From contig NC_134025.1 of NCBI RefSeq assembly GCF_964204645.1, positions 12,963,001 to 13,027,000 on the forward strand: a DNA stretch of 64,000 bases, given 5' to 3'. Below, piece after piece: positions 30,772 to 44,700 of the stretch. The position numbers and the translations under genes were made by a program. Position 1 is the first letter of the stretch, and each line of letters starts with the position of its first letter. Below the pieces are notes generated by a model that was not told where the DNA came from, searched no databases, and saw only the letters and a list, made by a program, of their open reading frames with translations. The DNA is from Tubulanus polymorphus. Its lineage: Eukaryota; Nemertea; Palaeonemertea; Tubulaniformes; Tubulanidae.

Positions 30772-33648
30772 ATGACTATGCTGCAAGTGGATCAATGCTA
30801 TTACGAGACATTTCTTTTGGAATTAACTGTCGAAAGGAACCGTTCTGTGGAGCTATTCCCTTGTTTTTTCGAAGCCTATCATGCTCTGCAGACCGAGGCT
30901 GCAAAACATCGAAATGCAGTGAAAATTGAATACATATTCAAGGTGATTTCACGATTCCATATTTTCATTGTTTACACGTACTCCACAAGCAGTCTATGAA
31001 TTGAACTTCAGTGAATATTTGCTTTCTAATGTACATTTCAGGTGACAGCTGAAGAAAAAGTTCTTGTCGGTAAGTTGCATTTTTGTACAAACTAATAGGT
31101 TCATCGAAAGGAGAAAAGTAATGGAAAAGATGATGATTTCTAAATCCTTTCATTCCCATTCCATTTGATAAAGAATTTTTTCTGATTGCAGTAATTGTGC
31201 GTGATTATGAAGATAGTTCAACCATAAAGTGACTTAAACTATGAAGTGATATTGGTTATCAGATTGTTTTCTATTGTTTAATGCTGACTAGCGTCGAGAT
31301 CATAAGATCATGTGAAATTTGTCCACAATGCAACCCGGGTCACATTTACCTCTTGTCTGTGACCGTGGGCTAACCTTCATTATATGATAACACGCTTCTC
31401 TCCTAAATTGCGCTGTAGCCATTTCATTCAAATCAATCGACCGTGTGAGAAACTTATAGAAATGATAACAAAGCTTGTCCCCGGGGAGAGGCAGGCTTCT
31501 TTACGCGATAAGTTTTATCATTTTAGTCGAGCTTTTTGTGGTATAAAAGGCTGCGAATACAAATGGGTATTGGAGGGTAGCCTAATCTCAGTGTAATTCA
31601 GTCAATTGATAAGTCTAAGTTTCCGTGCAAGCTGGCGGCGGGGCTATCGATAACTGTTTGAGAAGATTGCCGAACCAAGCTACTACTAGATAAATGATAT
31701 TACAATGAATAACTGGCATTTTGCTTAGTGTCACAAGATCGAGATAGATTGACTGGCAAAGAATAGAATTCTCCAGGTAATTGAACAAACACCGCAGCAG
31801 ACGTTTTTGTCATATTGATATCATTTGACTGTCATTTATTTGCCATTTAGCAATTTTTCTGATGGAGAATCCATGCTTTGCGCAGGTTTTGTGTCGATCT
31901 TTTCTCGTGACTGCCTTATGAGAATAGCAATATTCTAGCAAAAAGAGTTATTATCTGGGTATCACCAAGTCACCATTTTTAGCACAAAGGAATGAGTTGA
32001 AGTATTTTTCGTATTTTCATATCACTACTCAGTTCACCCTTGGAGTAATTCAAACTAAAATATGCCATCCCTCACTCAAGTCTACTAGAGTCGACAATTC
32101 TAAAAAATAGCCCTACTTTTCATCTGAATACTGGTTCATTCAATGCTAGGTCTACAAACAAACCTTTTCTTGGTGGATGCGGCAATGTGCTGTGGCTAAT
32201 AACAGAATTGCTCAGCACACGTTGGGGTCCAATTTTAAAAGTAGATCAAGAACATAGCATAGGCATCATATAAGTTTTGTTTAAATTCTGATCACTAAGA
32301 ATAATCACTCTTAGATTTTAGTAAGAATTTTGTATATGTTTTCTTTTCTAGTCGTAAAAGTCTTGGAAGTCAATATTGTTGAGGCATTGATTGACGCAAT
32401 AGGTCAAGCACTCCGTGGTGGCATCACATTTTCTGTGAAATGTGTGCCTCTTCGAGGATATGATGGGTTTGCCCATGATGTCCTTGGTCTCGAGCAAACT
32501 GTTGTAGAAAATGGACAACAACAATTATCTGGTGATCATCTTTACTGGTGGGAATTCAGTATAGAATTTAAAGGTATTTCTCTAACAGTGTCTATCATAT
32601 GTCATAAGAAATCTTCCAGTCACTGATGATTACTGTATGTCAGTGTCCCAGCATACAGTTTCATGCGAAAGGTCAGAAAAGCTTTGTGAGGAGAAATTCT
32701 GAGATGTCTGACATAATAAAGTACTTACCATTGAATAACTACATGTAGTTATATATACAACAAACATAGTTATATGAAATTTATACAACTAGCTGTGTAA
32801 CAGTGTTCAAAATGATAACTTCATGTTAACTGCGCTAGCTCTGGTTAGTGCTACCATCTACTTGTAGCTCTGGTTAGTGCTACCATCTACTTGTATGTGC
32901 TTGAACTATTATTCAATGTGTAACTCACTTTTATAGATATGTCGTTTGAAAATTTTGTGGCGAATTGGAAAGAAGAAGCTGCAGCTGAGCTGGGTCTAAC
33001 ATCCAGCATGGAACTGAATATGGATGTTTATAAAGTTGTAGCCGAACGAAAGGTACAAACAAGCCTTTCTAGTACTTCAAAATCAAATACCCTTAAGATA
33101 AAAATAAATTGATCGATTTGTCAAATATATTCAGTTACATTTTGACCTAATCACTATGAGCCAGTTTTTTAAATGACCCGTTGGGTTGAAATGTTACCGA
33201 ATGGACAGTAGAACTCACAATTCGGATGACTAGGGACTGCCCAGATTTCTTTAAATTAAAATCTGAATTATGAATAATAGTTTACATGGTTCCAGGTTAA
33301 ATCGACCAAATATTTCATCCGAATCAAATGAAAATCTGGATTGGAAAATCCAAATAGAGTTCTACTGTATAACATCTATGTACCATTTAAAAAAAAACAT
33401 TTTTAAACGTTGCTGTTGAAATAAACTTTATTGAAACTTAGGTGCACTGTTTCATCAATACACCAAATCAAGAGGAACTCGACTTGATGACATTTCAACT
33501 TCCGATCATGAAATCAATGGGCAACCAAGTGCAGATACATTGCAAGTCGATCCAACATTTTAGCGACTTTCTGAATGAAAATTACTACGAAAAAACTTTG
33601 TTGAAAAGATTTTTGCATTGGTGTCATCATTTCAAAGGATCTTGGTGA
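30772..33648 (+). CDS. unrecognised five-exon gene, 247-residue protein
   Basis: Exons 30772-30942, 31042-31069, 32352-32573, 32937-33052 and 33442-33648. All introns are GT-AG, phases match at every junction, and the sum is 248 codons with stop TGA. A 28-bp micro-exon (VTAEEKVLV) is required to keep the frame. The protein has no signal peptide or membrane segment. Recognisable stretches are YYETFLLELTVERNRSVELF, GGITFSVKCVPLRGYDGFAH, LYWWEFSIEFKDMSFENFVA and the C-terminus LLKRFLHWCHHFKGSW. I cannot assign it to a family. The start is uncertain because the frame stays open a little upstream to a possible acceptor at about 30749; another coding exon could precede. AATAAA at 33847 fits as polyadenylation signal. 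Confidence 0.7.
32836..32893. repeat. perfect 29-bp tandem duplication
   Basis: TAGCTCTGGTTAGTGCTACC plus nine more bases occurs twice back to back in the intron, 43 bp before the fourth exon of the unrecognised gene. Confidence 0.9.
33206..33367. mobile_element. 162-bp MITE-like element, CAGTAGAACTC termini
   Basis: CAGTAGAACTC at 33206 and the inverse GAGTTCTACTG at 33357-33367 delimit a short AT-rich insert in the last intron of the unrecognised gene. Inner parts (ATTCGGATGA / TCATCCGAAT) are also inverse. The termini resemble pogo/Tigger MITEs. Confidence 0.6.
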
Positions 33649-33846
33649 TCTGGCACTTTTATTTAACAATGAATTGATTGTTAGACATAAGCTGTATCGT
33701 TTAAGTAATTAGTGGTAATTATAGCCATGACTACACAATATTTGATAATCTTATAATCCCATATAGCAATGATAAATCTATTTAAACAAACAGAAATATA
33801 ATAACAGGGTCATTGTCATTTTATATGCTTCGTTCGCACTGCTGAA

Positions 33847-33852
33847 AATAAA
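33847..33852 (+). terminator. candidate polyadenylation signal AATAAA
   Basis: Lies 199 bp past the stop codon of the 247-residue protein gene, on its coding strand. Confidence 0.45.
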
Positions 33853-36800
33853 CTGGATCCTTCGTATTTTTACTCTTGTTGCCTTTTGCTGATTGATCTT
33901 TGTTGTTTTGGAATATCAGAGATCAGCATAAGTCTAACTTGATACAGTTTCAACTAGATCAGATTGATGTACATATATTGGGGCAAATACGTATAATGTC
34001 TACCATATTTCATTTTTAATGCTCAGCCGTATGTGGCCATAACTATCAATTTTCGTACCGGTAATGAGTAATTATACAAAATTGTGGGATTTCTCGTGAT
34101 TCAACCTGATTTCAAGACACTTTTTGCCAAGACTTCAATACAGTGTAAAATCGATTAAAAATCAACATTGTCTATTCAGCTGCCTATCCATTTTAGCAGT
34201 TAAAAACCTATTTCAGGTACTCCCAAAATTGACAAAAGGGTCATGGCAATTTGAAATCAAATCAGTATTACTGTAACGATAGGCCCAGTTTAGTATCCTA
34301 ATAGACACATAGCAGGGCATAGGTCAGGGTAGTATAGATGAGTATCATAAATCATACTCCTATTCTAGATCATGTAATTTATCTATGTATTATTGAGAAA
34401 TTTTGCCCAAGATATGGCTAAAGCTGGGGGCACACTTCTGTCAAAGCTGCCACAACAAGTCTGCTAGTGTCAAAGTCGCCTCGTGTGGGTGAAATCTTCA
34501 GGCGTACTTGACGCTTGCAGCTATGACACCAATATCTAACATGTTTGATATTTTTGTCGCAATGTGACAAGTGCGCCAAGTGTGCGCCTAATCCAGCGTC
34601 GTTGCTGCTGGTTTTAGTCGGATTGAAACGATGGATTAATTATGTGACCTACAATAATGGCAGGTGCAGTACACGAAGCCGCCTAGTTGTTGCTAGTGTG
34701 GGGGAAACAGTTTTCGACATCATTGTGGCTGATTATTGCCATGGCGGACATGTTGTGGTGGCTGTGACGCTGGTGTGCAGCCTAATGACAAAATGTAGGA
34801 AATCAGGTGTTACCCTAGAAAATTTTCACAGGGATCATTCATTTATAACGGGCATATAAAGAGGATTGGAGAGTCAGTTCAAATGTGTACTGATGTGTAA
34901 AGGGGAGAGGGTTTAAGAGGTGATTGTACGTACATGTACATACACTAAAATGTAACACCTACCAATCTCCTATTTGTTGTCCTCTAACGTCCTCTAACGA
35001 GTGATGGTGTTCATCATTGCATGATAGCTCTTCATAAAAAATGATATTTGGTTAGTGATTAGAACTGGGTTTAAGATGAAACAATACTGAACAACGACCA
35101 TAGATTTGTGACTTAAATATATTTTCGGAATTGAATCCCTGAGATTCAGTAGAGAGACAGTATGTATGCAAGGCGAGGGAGTACTGAAACAAGAAAGCTA
35201 GTGCACCAGCGGGAGGGGTTTGGTAAAAAGATAGAGATTTTATGGGTACCTAATGAAAAATTTAATGTTGTAAAGGTGGCAGTGACAACAACTGACTGAC
35301 AGTTTATTGATAAATTTTCCTTCGTTATTAATTTGCAAAATTCATACTGTTAGAGTGATAATCTATTTTTTACGGATTACATCATGACACGTGTGTCAGG
35401 AAATCCAAGATGACATTTGACAAGGGACAATGATCGTCACAGTCATCAATTTGCTCTCCATTAATAAACGATGAAATCATAGTCTATTGTCACTGTGCGC
35501 AAACCGTAACAGTTTCTTAAAAGATCAAATCCTAATAAATAAATGCTGTGCTTGATTAATTCACTGTTAAAAAATCTCTTTTGATTGATCATTGAAAGTT
35601 GTTGTAAAAATTAATCAAGCATAGACTTGAGTTATACGTTGAAAGATTGTCTTGGCGTATGGTCATAGTGACTTATGCTGGCATGGCTACTTGGACCTAG
35701 TAGTCCAGTTTCTATTCTCTGCAAAATGTCATGTTTTGTAAACTTTTTGGAGGTATTTTAGATTTATTGATAAGTAAGGCTTCGGATGTTTCATTAATCT
35801 GAGAATATGCTTCAAACTTAAGCCATTAATCCCGTGCCACACACAGATGATTAGCACAGTCTCAGCTGTATTAATCCTGTCCGCCGTCTGCAGAAGCATT
35901 TGTTTTGAAGGTCAGCCGCCGTCTTGGCTGTTCGATGGCAGCCAACGGGTCGTCTTAATTACAGAAAACATGAAAAGAATCTTACAAGGCTCTCGTAGTG
36001 GTTTCTAAACCTCAAAATTAATGAAGTTACCTTATTTGCATATAAAACTCATTGTTTCTAGCGCTAACAAGGTCGTTAAGAACGAAATCAGCTTTAGCTT
36101 AGTGTACTGGCATTTGTATCTTGTATACCGACAATTTGTCATATGTCATATTAACACAGATTAGAGGCGAACTGATTACCAAGCGCAGTAGATTTCTTGC
36201 TTCATCCCGACTGACTATGCTGTTGAAAACTTGAAAACATGCCATGTCGGTTTGAGGTTGTTGCAATGGCAATAGGGTGATTCTCCAGGGGGGCACCCTA
36301 ATGTCATTAGTCTTCTCATAAGAAATTATACAGTGCGATTTGTCTCCATCATGTTCGGTTCCTTTTCATCCTTTGTCATTAGAACGCGAGTTTTCCTGTC
36401 GTTTGTCAATAATCAATGAAGACTTGTCACAGGGACCATTCGGAAACCCTGTCGATTGTAGATGACCAACTCCTCGTGTCAAATTTAATACCCTGGAGTT
36501 TGCGGTTTGATAAATTATCAAACCTTCCTTTCAGAGATCTCATTGTGAGTTTCCTACTCTATGATCAGTGTGATGAACCTAACCCATGCCTCAGCTGAAT
36601 TTAGATTAGTTTTTCAAAAACTTTTCTGAAAATGGGATTAGCATGGAAATCATCAAGTCATTTTTCTATCCATACCCTTTCAATGTGTATTTTTTTTCCA
36701 TCTGCGACAATGTCATTAAAAGTGTCACCTCAAGTCTCTCGCTAATCTACTTGATAAGTTTTGTTTAGTACAGTATTCATGCAACTGAAAATGAATACAC

Positions 36801-38029
36801 AGGCATTTCTGAAATTCAAATTATTATATAGCTGGAATATAGCTTATTTCTGGGTGGTACGTGTTATTTCCTGTTTATTAAAAATGTATGTTTTGTGTTG
36901 GGGAAATTGTTTTACTAAGTTGCTATTTTGTAGTTATTGATGGCAATAAATAATTCTTACGTATAATACATTATTCACGATTTGATGTGATAAATAATTT
37001 TTCAGAGGTCTCCAACGAACTTTTATGGCCAGATAATGCATAGATCAAAATGATGTTCAATTTACTCCCTATAAGAACGTCTGACAATTTAAACGACACA
37101 TGATTTATAATCGCAAAAAGCCTTGGGAATGGTGCTATTGTGACAATATCATTTGATTGTTGCTGTTCCAAATCTATGACCTCATTATAAATACTAGTTT
37201 TTAATGATAATAACAGTTGGGTAACAAGACAAATACTGTTTTAAACGTGACTATTTGATGTGCCTAAACTAAAACTATACATCTACAATGTATTCATTTT
37301 AGCAAAAATGAATGAAGAAATTCACGGTACTTCTTAGTTCATCGTGTATATACTTGATAAAGGCTGTGTTCAATATCGAATATACATTTTGTATCATATT
37401 TTCATTCTTTTGTACTTTATATTTTGAAATTCACCGATTATCTGGTTATTGATAGTTTAGGTTACCTTCTCCATGATCGCAGATGTCTAATGAAGATGGG
37501 TGTGAAAAGTCCTATTACAATGCCGAACTTCAGGAGACCAGAAAATATGTTAGTTATAACTGGTACAGTTGAACCGCACTATAACTTCACAGGACCAGAA
37601 AATATAATCGTTATATCCAGTATGAAATTAATCAAATTGTCTTACTTGGGATGAATTTCTATATTTGTTTTATATGATGAATGTCGTATCTGAATTTGTT
37701 ATAACGAGCACTGTAGTTTGTTAGATATGGGGTGAAATTAATCAAAGTCTTGATGAAATTCTAGATTTGTTATCAGTTGGTGATAACAAGGTTTCTGCTC
37801 TTTAATATCTTGGGAAGAAAGATCAACAGGGGCAGATGCCCGTTGTCTAAACAGTCGTTTTGGTTTAGAGGGCACTTAATAAAAAATACTACAACTCCAG
37901 CATCCCCGGAGGATGTGGTTGAAGGCCACATAATGAGACGTGATGCCCCTCATGCTAGAGTCCAAATGGCCTGTGTTACTTTGTGATGTAGGCCAGGGAG
38001 GCAATTTTTTTTTCATTTCCTATGCCTAG
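33853..38029. other. no gene resolved; probably introns of the gene ending at 38218
   Basis: No convincing exon. A weakly protein-like stretch in plus frame (about 37870-37983, NTTTPASPEDVVEGHIMRRD...) precedes the terminal exon at 38030 but I see no donor that joins it in phase. Short repeat fragments occur, for example GGGGGCACACTT near 34427 and AAGTGTGCGCC near 34577. Confidence 0.35.
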
Positions 38030-38218
38030 ATGCAATTTGATTTTTCTCCTACAACTTCAATTGGTCATCAAACTGGAGAGAGTCAGTTTCAATACGCACT
38101 AAGAACAGCTCCTTCGAATGCTGAAATGTTGCAATATATAAAAAAAGAGACCACCATCTCTAGTTGGTTTAGATATCAATTAAGTCGCCAACATAAGACA
38201 AAACCTCATTTTAAATGA
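38030..38218 (+). CDS. likely terminal exon of an unidentified gene
   Basis: A strong acceptor (a T-rich tract, then ATTTCCTATGCCTAG ending at 38029) opens a frame of 62 codons to TGA at 38218 (MQFDFSPTTSIGHQTGESQF... SSWFRYQLSRQHKTKPHFK). AATAAA follows 109 bp later. The composition is protein-like, with polar and basic residues at the C-terminus. I could not connect it to upstream exons, and it might belong to the unrecognised gene at 30772-33648 through alternative splicing or to a separate gene. Confidence 0.45.
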   Translation: MQFDFSPTTSIGHQTGESQFQYALRTAPSNAEMLQYIKKETTISSWFRYQLSRQHKTKPHFK

Positions 38219-38326
38219 CTGAACAACAGTTATTTTTATTCTCATTTAGTACAGTAGTAATTTACAATCTGATGAATCTGGTTTTACAGCTCTGTGGAAC
38301 CACTTCAGAAATCTAATATTTTCTCT

Positions 38327-38332
38327 AATAAA
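38327..38332 (+). terminator. candidate polyadenylation signal AATAAA
   Basis: Placed about 110 bp after the stop codon at 38218, with T-rich sequence downstream. It supports a plus-strand transcript end here. Confidence 0.5.
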
Positions 38333-41300
38333 ACATTTTTATTTAGACTATGATACAATATGTCACTGATCAGCAGTGTCTTTTTAAATATAACAGCGCC
38401 CTCTGCAGGCCTACGCAAGTAGATCCATCAAATCTATCTCGATGGTGCATCCATTGAACTGGAATTGTAAGATAAGTTTCTTCCATTTTGGGAGAAAATC
38501 ATCGGTTACATTCTGAATTGGATGCAAGTTTATTTGAACCAGTTTTCAATTCACTCTGAATGCAAATGAAATGAGTTTTTCAGAGCCAGTTGATAATTAC
38601 AAAAATACAACAATACTCTGACTTCATAACAAAGTCTTAGTAGTCGGAATACTAGTATAAACAATATACACCGATCATAGGATTTGTCATACAAATAACC
38701 AATAATGAATAGCTTTTCATCATTATGCTATTCATTTAACTGACTCTGGTTTACCTTCGCACACGAATGAAAAACATCTCGACTCACAGAAAAGTTAGTA
38801 AGTAGTGTGAAGAGAAATACCGTAAAATGATATCTTTATGGCGCGACCATAACATACAAAAATTCACTTTTTTGCCATGTCACTAAAATAATACTTTGTA
38901 TCAAAATGCTACGAAGTGTTCCTTTTCGAAAAGTTAAGCATATCGTACGAGGGAACGAATATAAATGAAATCTTCAATTACAGTTCTGGATAAGGATTTT
39001 TCAATTATCTAGACACCTCTCTATCATTTGCTCCCATACAACTAATTTTACTCTGAACAAAAATTTTGTAATAACTCGTCAATATTCATTAGATGGGATT
39101 ACAGATTGAACAAACTGAATTAATGTTGCTCAAAATTGCCACTATTTTTTGCAGACCAATTGTAATCATCAATATCTGTGTTTATCTAATCTCGTGATGG
39201 CTCAAGCGAAGGTGAAACTTCTTCTCGGAATTCAACGGGAGTAGATATGACACGCATGTAACATGCACAAAAAATACTGAGTTGACAACAAGAAACACCC
39301 ACCATTTGCCGGTTCAGTGACTAATCACAGATCCCTTCTTCATAAACGTTAAAAATAAAATCTTATGTATATTACACGTTATCATTTTTTTACCAATATT
39401 ATCATTATTATAGCTAATACTGAATATATATTAATCTATGCAGCCGAGTGAACTCGAACTGCGCACAAAATAAATTAGTATTATTCATTTTTTGTGTTGG
39501 GAATGATGCTTCGATGACCATTTCTCAGAACAAACTCTTATGTACATTCATTATTGTACATGTGATGGGTGTCCACGGACAGTCCATCCAATTAAGTAAA
39601 TATGTCGATGATGAGGTAATTATACGAAATAAGGTCCCAGAGATTTGTCAACCATCTGCGTGCGCACACAGAAATGACATGATGTGGCCCCACTTGGAGA
39701 TTACCCATGTACCTTAAACAATAGCAGATCATTTTTGTACACAAAGTGGAGACACATGCAGATGCGTGGTGGAGATAACTTCTTTTAAGGACCAAAATGT
39801 CATGAATTTTATTTACTTATATTATTCCATTCTTTAAACAAAAAAATTTACTAGATCGCAATCTATTTTCATAGAGCAGATGTAGAAAATAAATTCACCT
39901 GACCCAAGTGTGTATTTTCCCCTTTAAGATCAGAACCAGTTTCAAGGTTGGCATCATAATATCAATTATATGTATGATCCAACTGACTACGGCTGGTTTT
40001 GGTTTTCAAACCATGGGTAGGTACATTTAGGTACATCATAAATTGAAAAATTTCATACATAAAATGCATACCCTAGATTTTGTATTCAGTTACCAGCATA
40101 TATTTACAAGATTATATAATCTATGAATGAAGAAATGACAAAATTTCGCCTGCCAAATATCCAAGCATTGTCGATATACATTACAATCAGTACGCTAATG
40201 TCCATGTGAAAGTCAGTTTTAAATCTTGAAGATATTACCTAATCACAATGCCCAGTCACAATACAGGCTGCATTGAAACAATCCATGGACTGAAAAGGTT
40301 CCATAAAATTTGATAAGAATCCTGTGTAGACAAAGCTATATTATGAATAAAATCATTTAAAAATCTCAAATAATGCCACTAATTTGTGTTGTCGGGGTAT
40401 GCCAAAAAAGGATGTATTTAATCGAAAGTATTTTCGACAAGCGACCATTAAAATGAGTACTAAAAATATATCTTTTTTCATTCATTTTGATTATAAAAGC
40501 ACACTTGATATTACAAACATAAAACGCTATATGCTATTTTGAAAATCATAGAGACCAGGAGGCTGTTTTACATCGTATCCATTCATCATTAAAATTTGCC
40601 CAATAAATAAATACCAGATCACACAAATGATTTCACAATTAAAAGGTAATCGTAGTTACTGAGTTATATTTATCTATACACCATTCCAGAGACAATATAA
40701 AAAGTGAGCAACGCAAAGAAAGTGAAAATGAGCAAGTAATTATCAGTTTTTTGCCTCCTATTGACAAAATAAAATCAAACTCCCATCACTCGTACACAGA
40801 AATAATAATAAAGTACCGGTACATAATAATATGCAATATTAAATGAGTTTTTTCTCTAGTTGGCACTTGAATATCTAATTATCAGACATCAGCAAACTTT
40901 TTTAAAATGGTGTTGTTTAATTAAGGTTTAAAGGCATAGATTCTAACATTTATTCTGCGATGAGAACCACCCAAATGAAAATTGCTGACAACTGACTGCC
41001 TTTTAGGCAATATTTTCAATATAGATCTATAAAATATAAAAGAATCGTAACCCTGTAATCCTTGTTTATGACGCAGAATGAAATTTTTTCACGATATTCA
41101 TCGTCTCTTAAGAAAAAATCACACTTCCTGGTATATTATTCAATTCCAGAATCTTCAAATCCATGTTGGCTAGAACTGTTTAAAAAGTCGAGCACATTTA
41201 ATGTGCTGTTTAGATAAAACAGAGGGGTCATAAACAAACTAAGCGCATATGCACAGCTTTAGGGGTATTGAGGGTAAACAGGGGCCAAACTGAATTGCTA

Positions 41301-41738
41301 CTGCTGGGGTATAGTTAAGGGCTGTACTCCAATATACTGTCACAAAATTGAGTAGTCCATGACAGTTATATGTACCGCACACAACCTAGCTTTTTCCTGC
41401 TTGCAAAATATACATATACAAGGCCTAAGGTTTATTTTACACACTCCATTGACTAGGATTTTTATGTCATTCGTCAGTTACAACCTACATCTCTTGTCGA
41501 CAGTGACGACATGGTCATTCAGTTAAGTTGAGACTTTCCTCTGGGAGTTCAATCCCACATTTGCAGTCATTCCTCGCCAGAATCAGATCCGAGGGATATT
41601 CCACTCATGTTACATGTTTCGTATCCACACTACTAGCTGACTGAAGCCACTACAATGCCCACTTTGACATCAGTGGCATTGAATTTGTTGTTGTTGATTT
41701 TTATAGTTATTGCTTAGTTGCCTATACATTTTTTGTCA
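38333..41738. other. convergent intergenic region and 3'UTR of the MEIS gene
   Basis: Very AT-rich, no coding exon seen. The MEIS 3'UTR extends leftward from 41738 for an unknown distance. TTTATT at 41431-41436 is AATAAA on the minus strand and is one possible end. Confidence 0.45.
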
Positions 41739-44700
41739 TTAGCCGGCGTGAATATCTTGTAAAGACTGTCCCATTGTATCTACACCGTGGTGTAAGGGTG
41801 GGCTTTGGGTGGACTGGAGACCCATATGTCCATGATGCCCCATGTGGCCACCGTGGGCCATCATCATATGGTGCGGATGCCCCGGGATGAGCATGGCTTG
41901 TGAGTGTACAGGTGGACGTAGTTGCTGCATCTGAGAATAGGAATTTGTGGGTGGAGCACCATACATTTCAGCACCTGGCATACCTTGTAACCCTAAAAAG
42001 TAATATATGGATATTAGAATTAAAATTTCAAATCACTTACAATCCTTATAATTACAAGTAGAATAGAGTGAAATCTACGACCCTTACCTGGTGGCCTCAT
42101 ATGAGGTGGCATTTGGTTGTTATCCATATACCCCATACCACCATCAGGACTATATGCTCCAGGTCCTGTAAGATAAAAAATAGAAATATTTGATAAGTAA
42201 AGAAGTATTTTGCACAATATCAGTCAACTTAACCATGAAATATATTATAAAATATGTCCTTCAAGGCAAACAATGTTTTAAAGTTCATTTTCATTCGAAA
42301 TACATTTTGTTTATTGATATCCTGTTTAGATTCTTTCAAAAAGGTGACAAAATTTGAACAAAAATGTTAGTGATATTGAAAGCATATCATCAGAGATTCA
42401 ATATAGACTGACTATACTACATGCAGCACATTTCTGCATTGTATTTCACCATTGATTTTATAGCTAATTTGAATGTACCAGCAATGCAAAAAACTACCAC
42501 CTTCAACCTTTTTGGACAACGTTATAGCTAATAAAATTTGGAAAAACATTTTCCTCGATCAGTTCCATGGCAGTATTATACAATTCTTAAATTCAGCTCC
42601 TCATTGCACAGGGAATTTTCATCAACAAATCGGTCTTTTATGGGTTAGAAAGAAAATATACTGTGTTACACCTTGGAGTAATCATCTTATTACTCCAAGG
42701 TTACACAAATGGCTAGCAGACTTAGATTTTAGATCAATAAGCAAATCTTTCAGAATAGACTCAAGTAGTGCGAAAGATCAGAAGCATCCAAGAAATATGC
42801 ATTGAGCTATATATCAATTTCTACGACTTCATTTATCCAAATCATTAAGCAGATTAATCACTCTAAAGTTATCAGTTGTTAATGCACAAATCACATAAGA
42901 CGCATTTATTTTTTTCAAAAAAATGTTATACTATTCAACACTGTCTAGTAGAAATAGTAGTAGTAACAGTAGTAGTAGTAGTAGTGGTAGTAGTACTAAT
43001 GGTAGTAGTAGTAGTAGTAGCAGCAGTATTCACAATTAGAAAATAGTCACCTGGGAACTGCGAATTGGCGACTGAAATAAAAACAATGAAGAAAAACCTA
43101 AGCATTCTGTGCTGACTACACTTTCCGAGATTTTCAAAATGGAACATAAAACAATAAGACATTATTAACGATTCTCTATCTAAAGTTAGCGATGGATTAA
43201 TGAATTCGATTCACTTTTAATTGCTTTCATGTTTTTGTGCGACTTTTTGTTTATTCTAACAACACCCGTTCAGCGAAGATGCTACTACTTTGAAAATATG
43301 GTGCACACTGAAATAATCCACTTGATCTGAAATCCGTCTGGGGGTATTGGTGATGCGGTGATTGCTTGCGATTGTGCGCGATATTCTTTTTCAATTATGT
43401 CCTAGTCATCTGGATTAAGATGCTTTCGAAATCATGTTTGACCCTTAAAACGAGAAACCCATTCGAGAAACTAAGACTACGTTGAATGACTCGGAAAGCA
43501 TAGATGAATGTTTTAAGCTGAGCTGAACGTTATGCATGGATAATTGACTTTTGGGCCGGGAGCGAGTTTTTGAGCGTCAGCTGGAGAAGCCTCATATCAG
43601 ATCATTGCTAAAACAATGCGGTGAACACGGGCTAGAGGACCTGACATTTATTGTTACTGTGTGTCTGAAGCATGTGTCTGTATCTGAACAAAAGGAAGAA
43701 CAATTCAAACGATTTGACACTGATGAAGAAAATCGATAGTTCCTTAATGAAACACACACCACAGTGAATATAACTTAAACAGATATTTACTAGTACAGTG
43801 CACACAATTATGCCACTCTAATAGAGTAATTACGATATCCAGCAACTTTGTCAATTCCTGCTGATGCCGGAGCAAAACACAGGACATGTGCAAGTGGCAG
43901 GTCTCCCACAGGTGCACGTGATGAGCAATTGAATTGACGGAGATACAGAATCCGTGATTCTGGCACGGCTGCATGGCTATATCGAACAGCTTATTAGCTC
44001 GAAAGCTTCAACCCCAAAGCGTTATCCTCCTTATTAGAAGCGAATGCGGGGACACACGTATCAGGTTACAACAATTAAATCCAACATCGCCAAGTTATTG
44101 CAGCTGAAGCGTGCAAGAAACTGACAACTCCCGGTTCAAAACTGAAATGGACGCAACGAGATCGGGCCAATTTTGATCAAAGGCATGACATACGTATAAA
44201 CTAATTTCCAGTTCTAGTAATATCCTTTGAAGCGTCTTAAAGCATGCATCGCGGAGAAGGCAGTTTTTTGGCTCAAGGCCTAGAATATGATACGTTGGCC
44301 ATAAACACCCATTTTCGTTTACTTCCCCATTTAAAATCCTACTGCCCTGTAATTTAAACATATCCCGCTGATATTATTTTCCAACGAACAATACCCATTC
44401 ACTGTGTTAAAAAAATCAGTGCCCTGATTATAAAGAGAAGTTTTGAAGATTAGCCGCCGGGGCCCAACAGACTGATGTCGATCATATGCGACTTGAATCC
44501 TGTTCATAACACTTAACTTCAGTTTTTATGCAAAAGCGAAAATGCATGCTAAATTCAATCTGCCGACAACACGAGGGCAATCCGTGGAAATATTGGGCCG
44601 GTCACATTTTGACAGATCTTAACAAAATTAAAATGGAATTTTCTCAGCTAGATGAAAATGACCTATTATTGGTGCAGCTGGTGGAGTATAGCCATATTGA

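Noticed and set aside
34420-34590. Weak inverted words GGGGGCACACTT and AAGTGTGCGCC, suggesting a small MITE
   Set aside because: Similarity breaks down after about 11 bases and no target duplication is visible.
39448-39717. 89-codon plus-strand frame starting MNSNCAQNKL
   Set aside because: No splice sites, no family resemblance, AT-rich surroundings; expected by chance.
42935-43162. Thr-rich minus-strand frame between MEIS exons
   Set aside because: It translates a trinucleotide microsatellite; the MEIS exons splice past it in phase.
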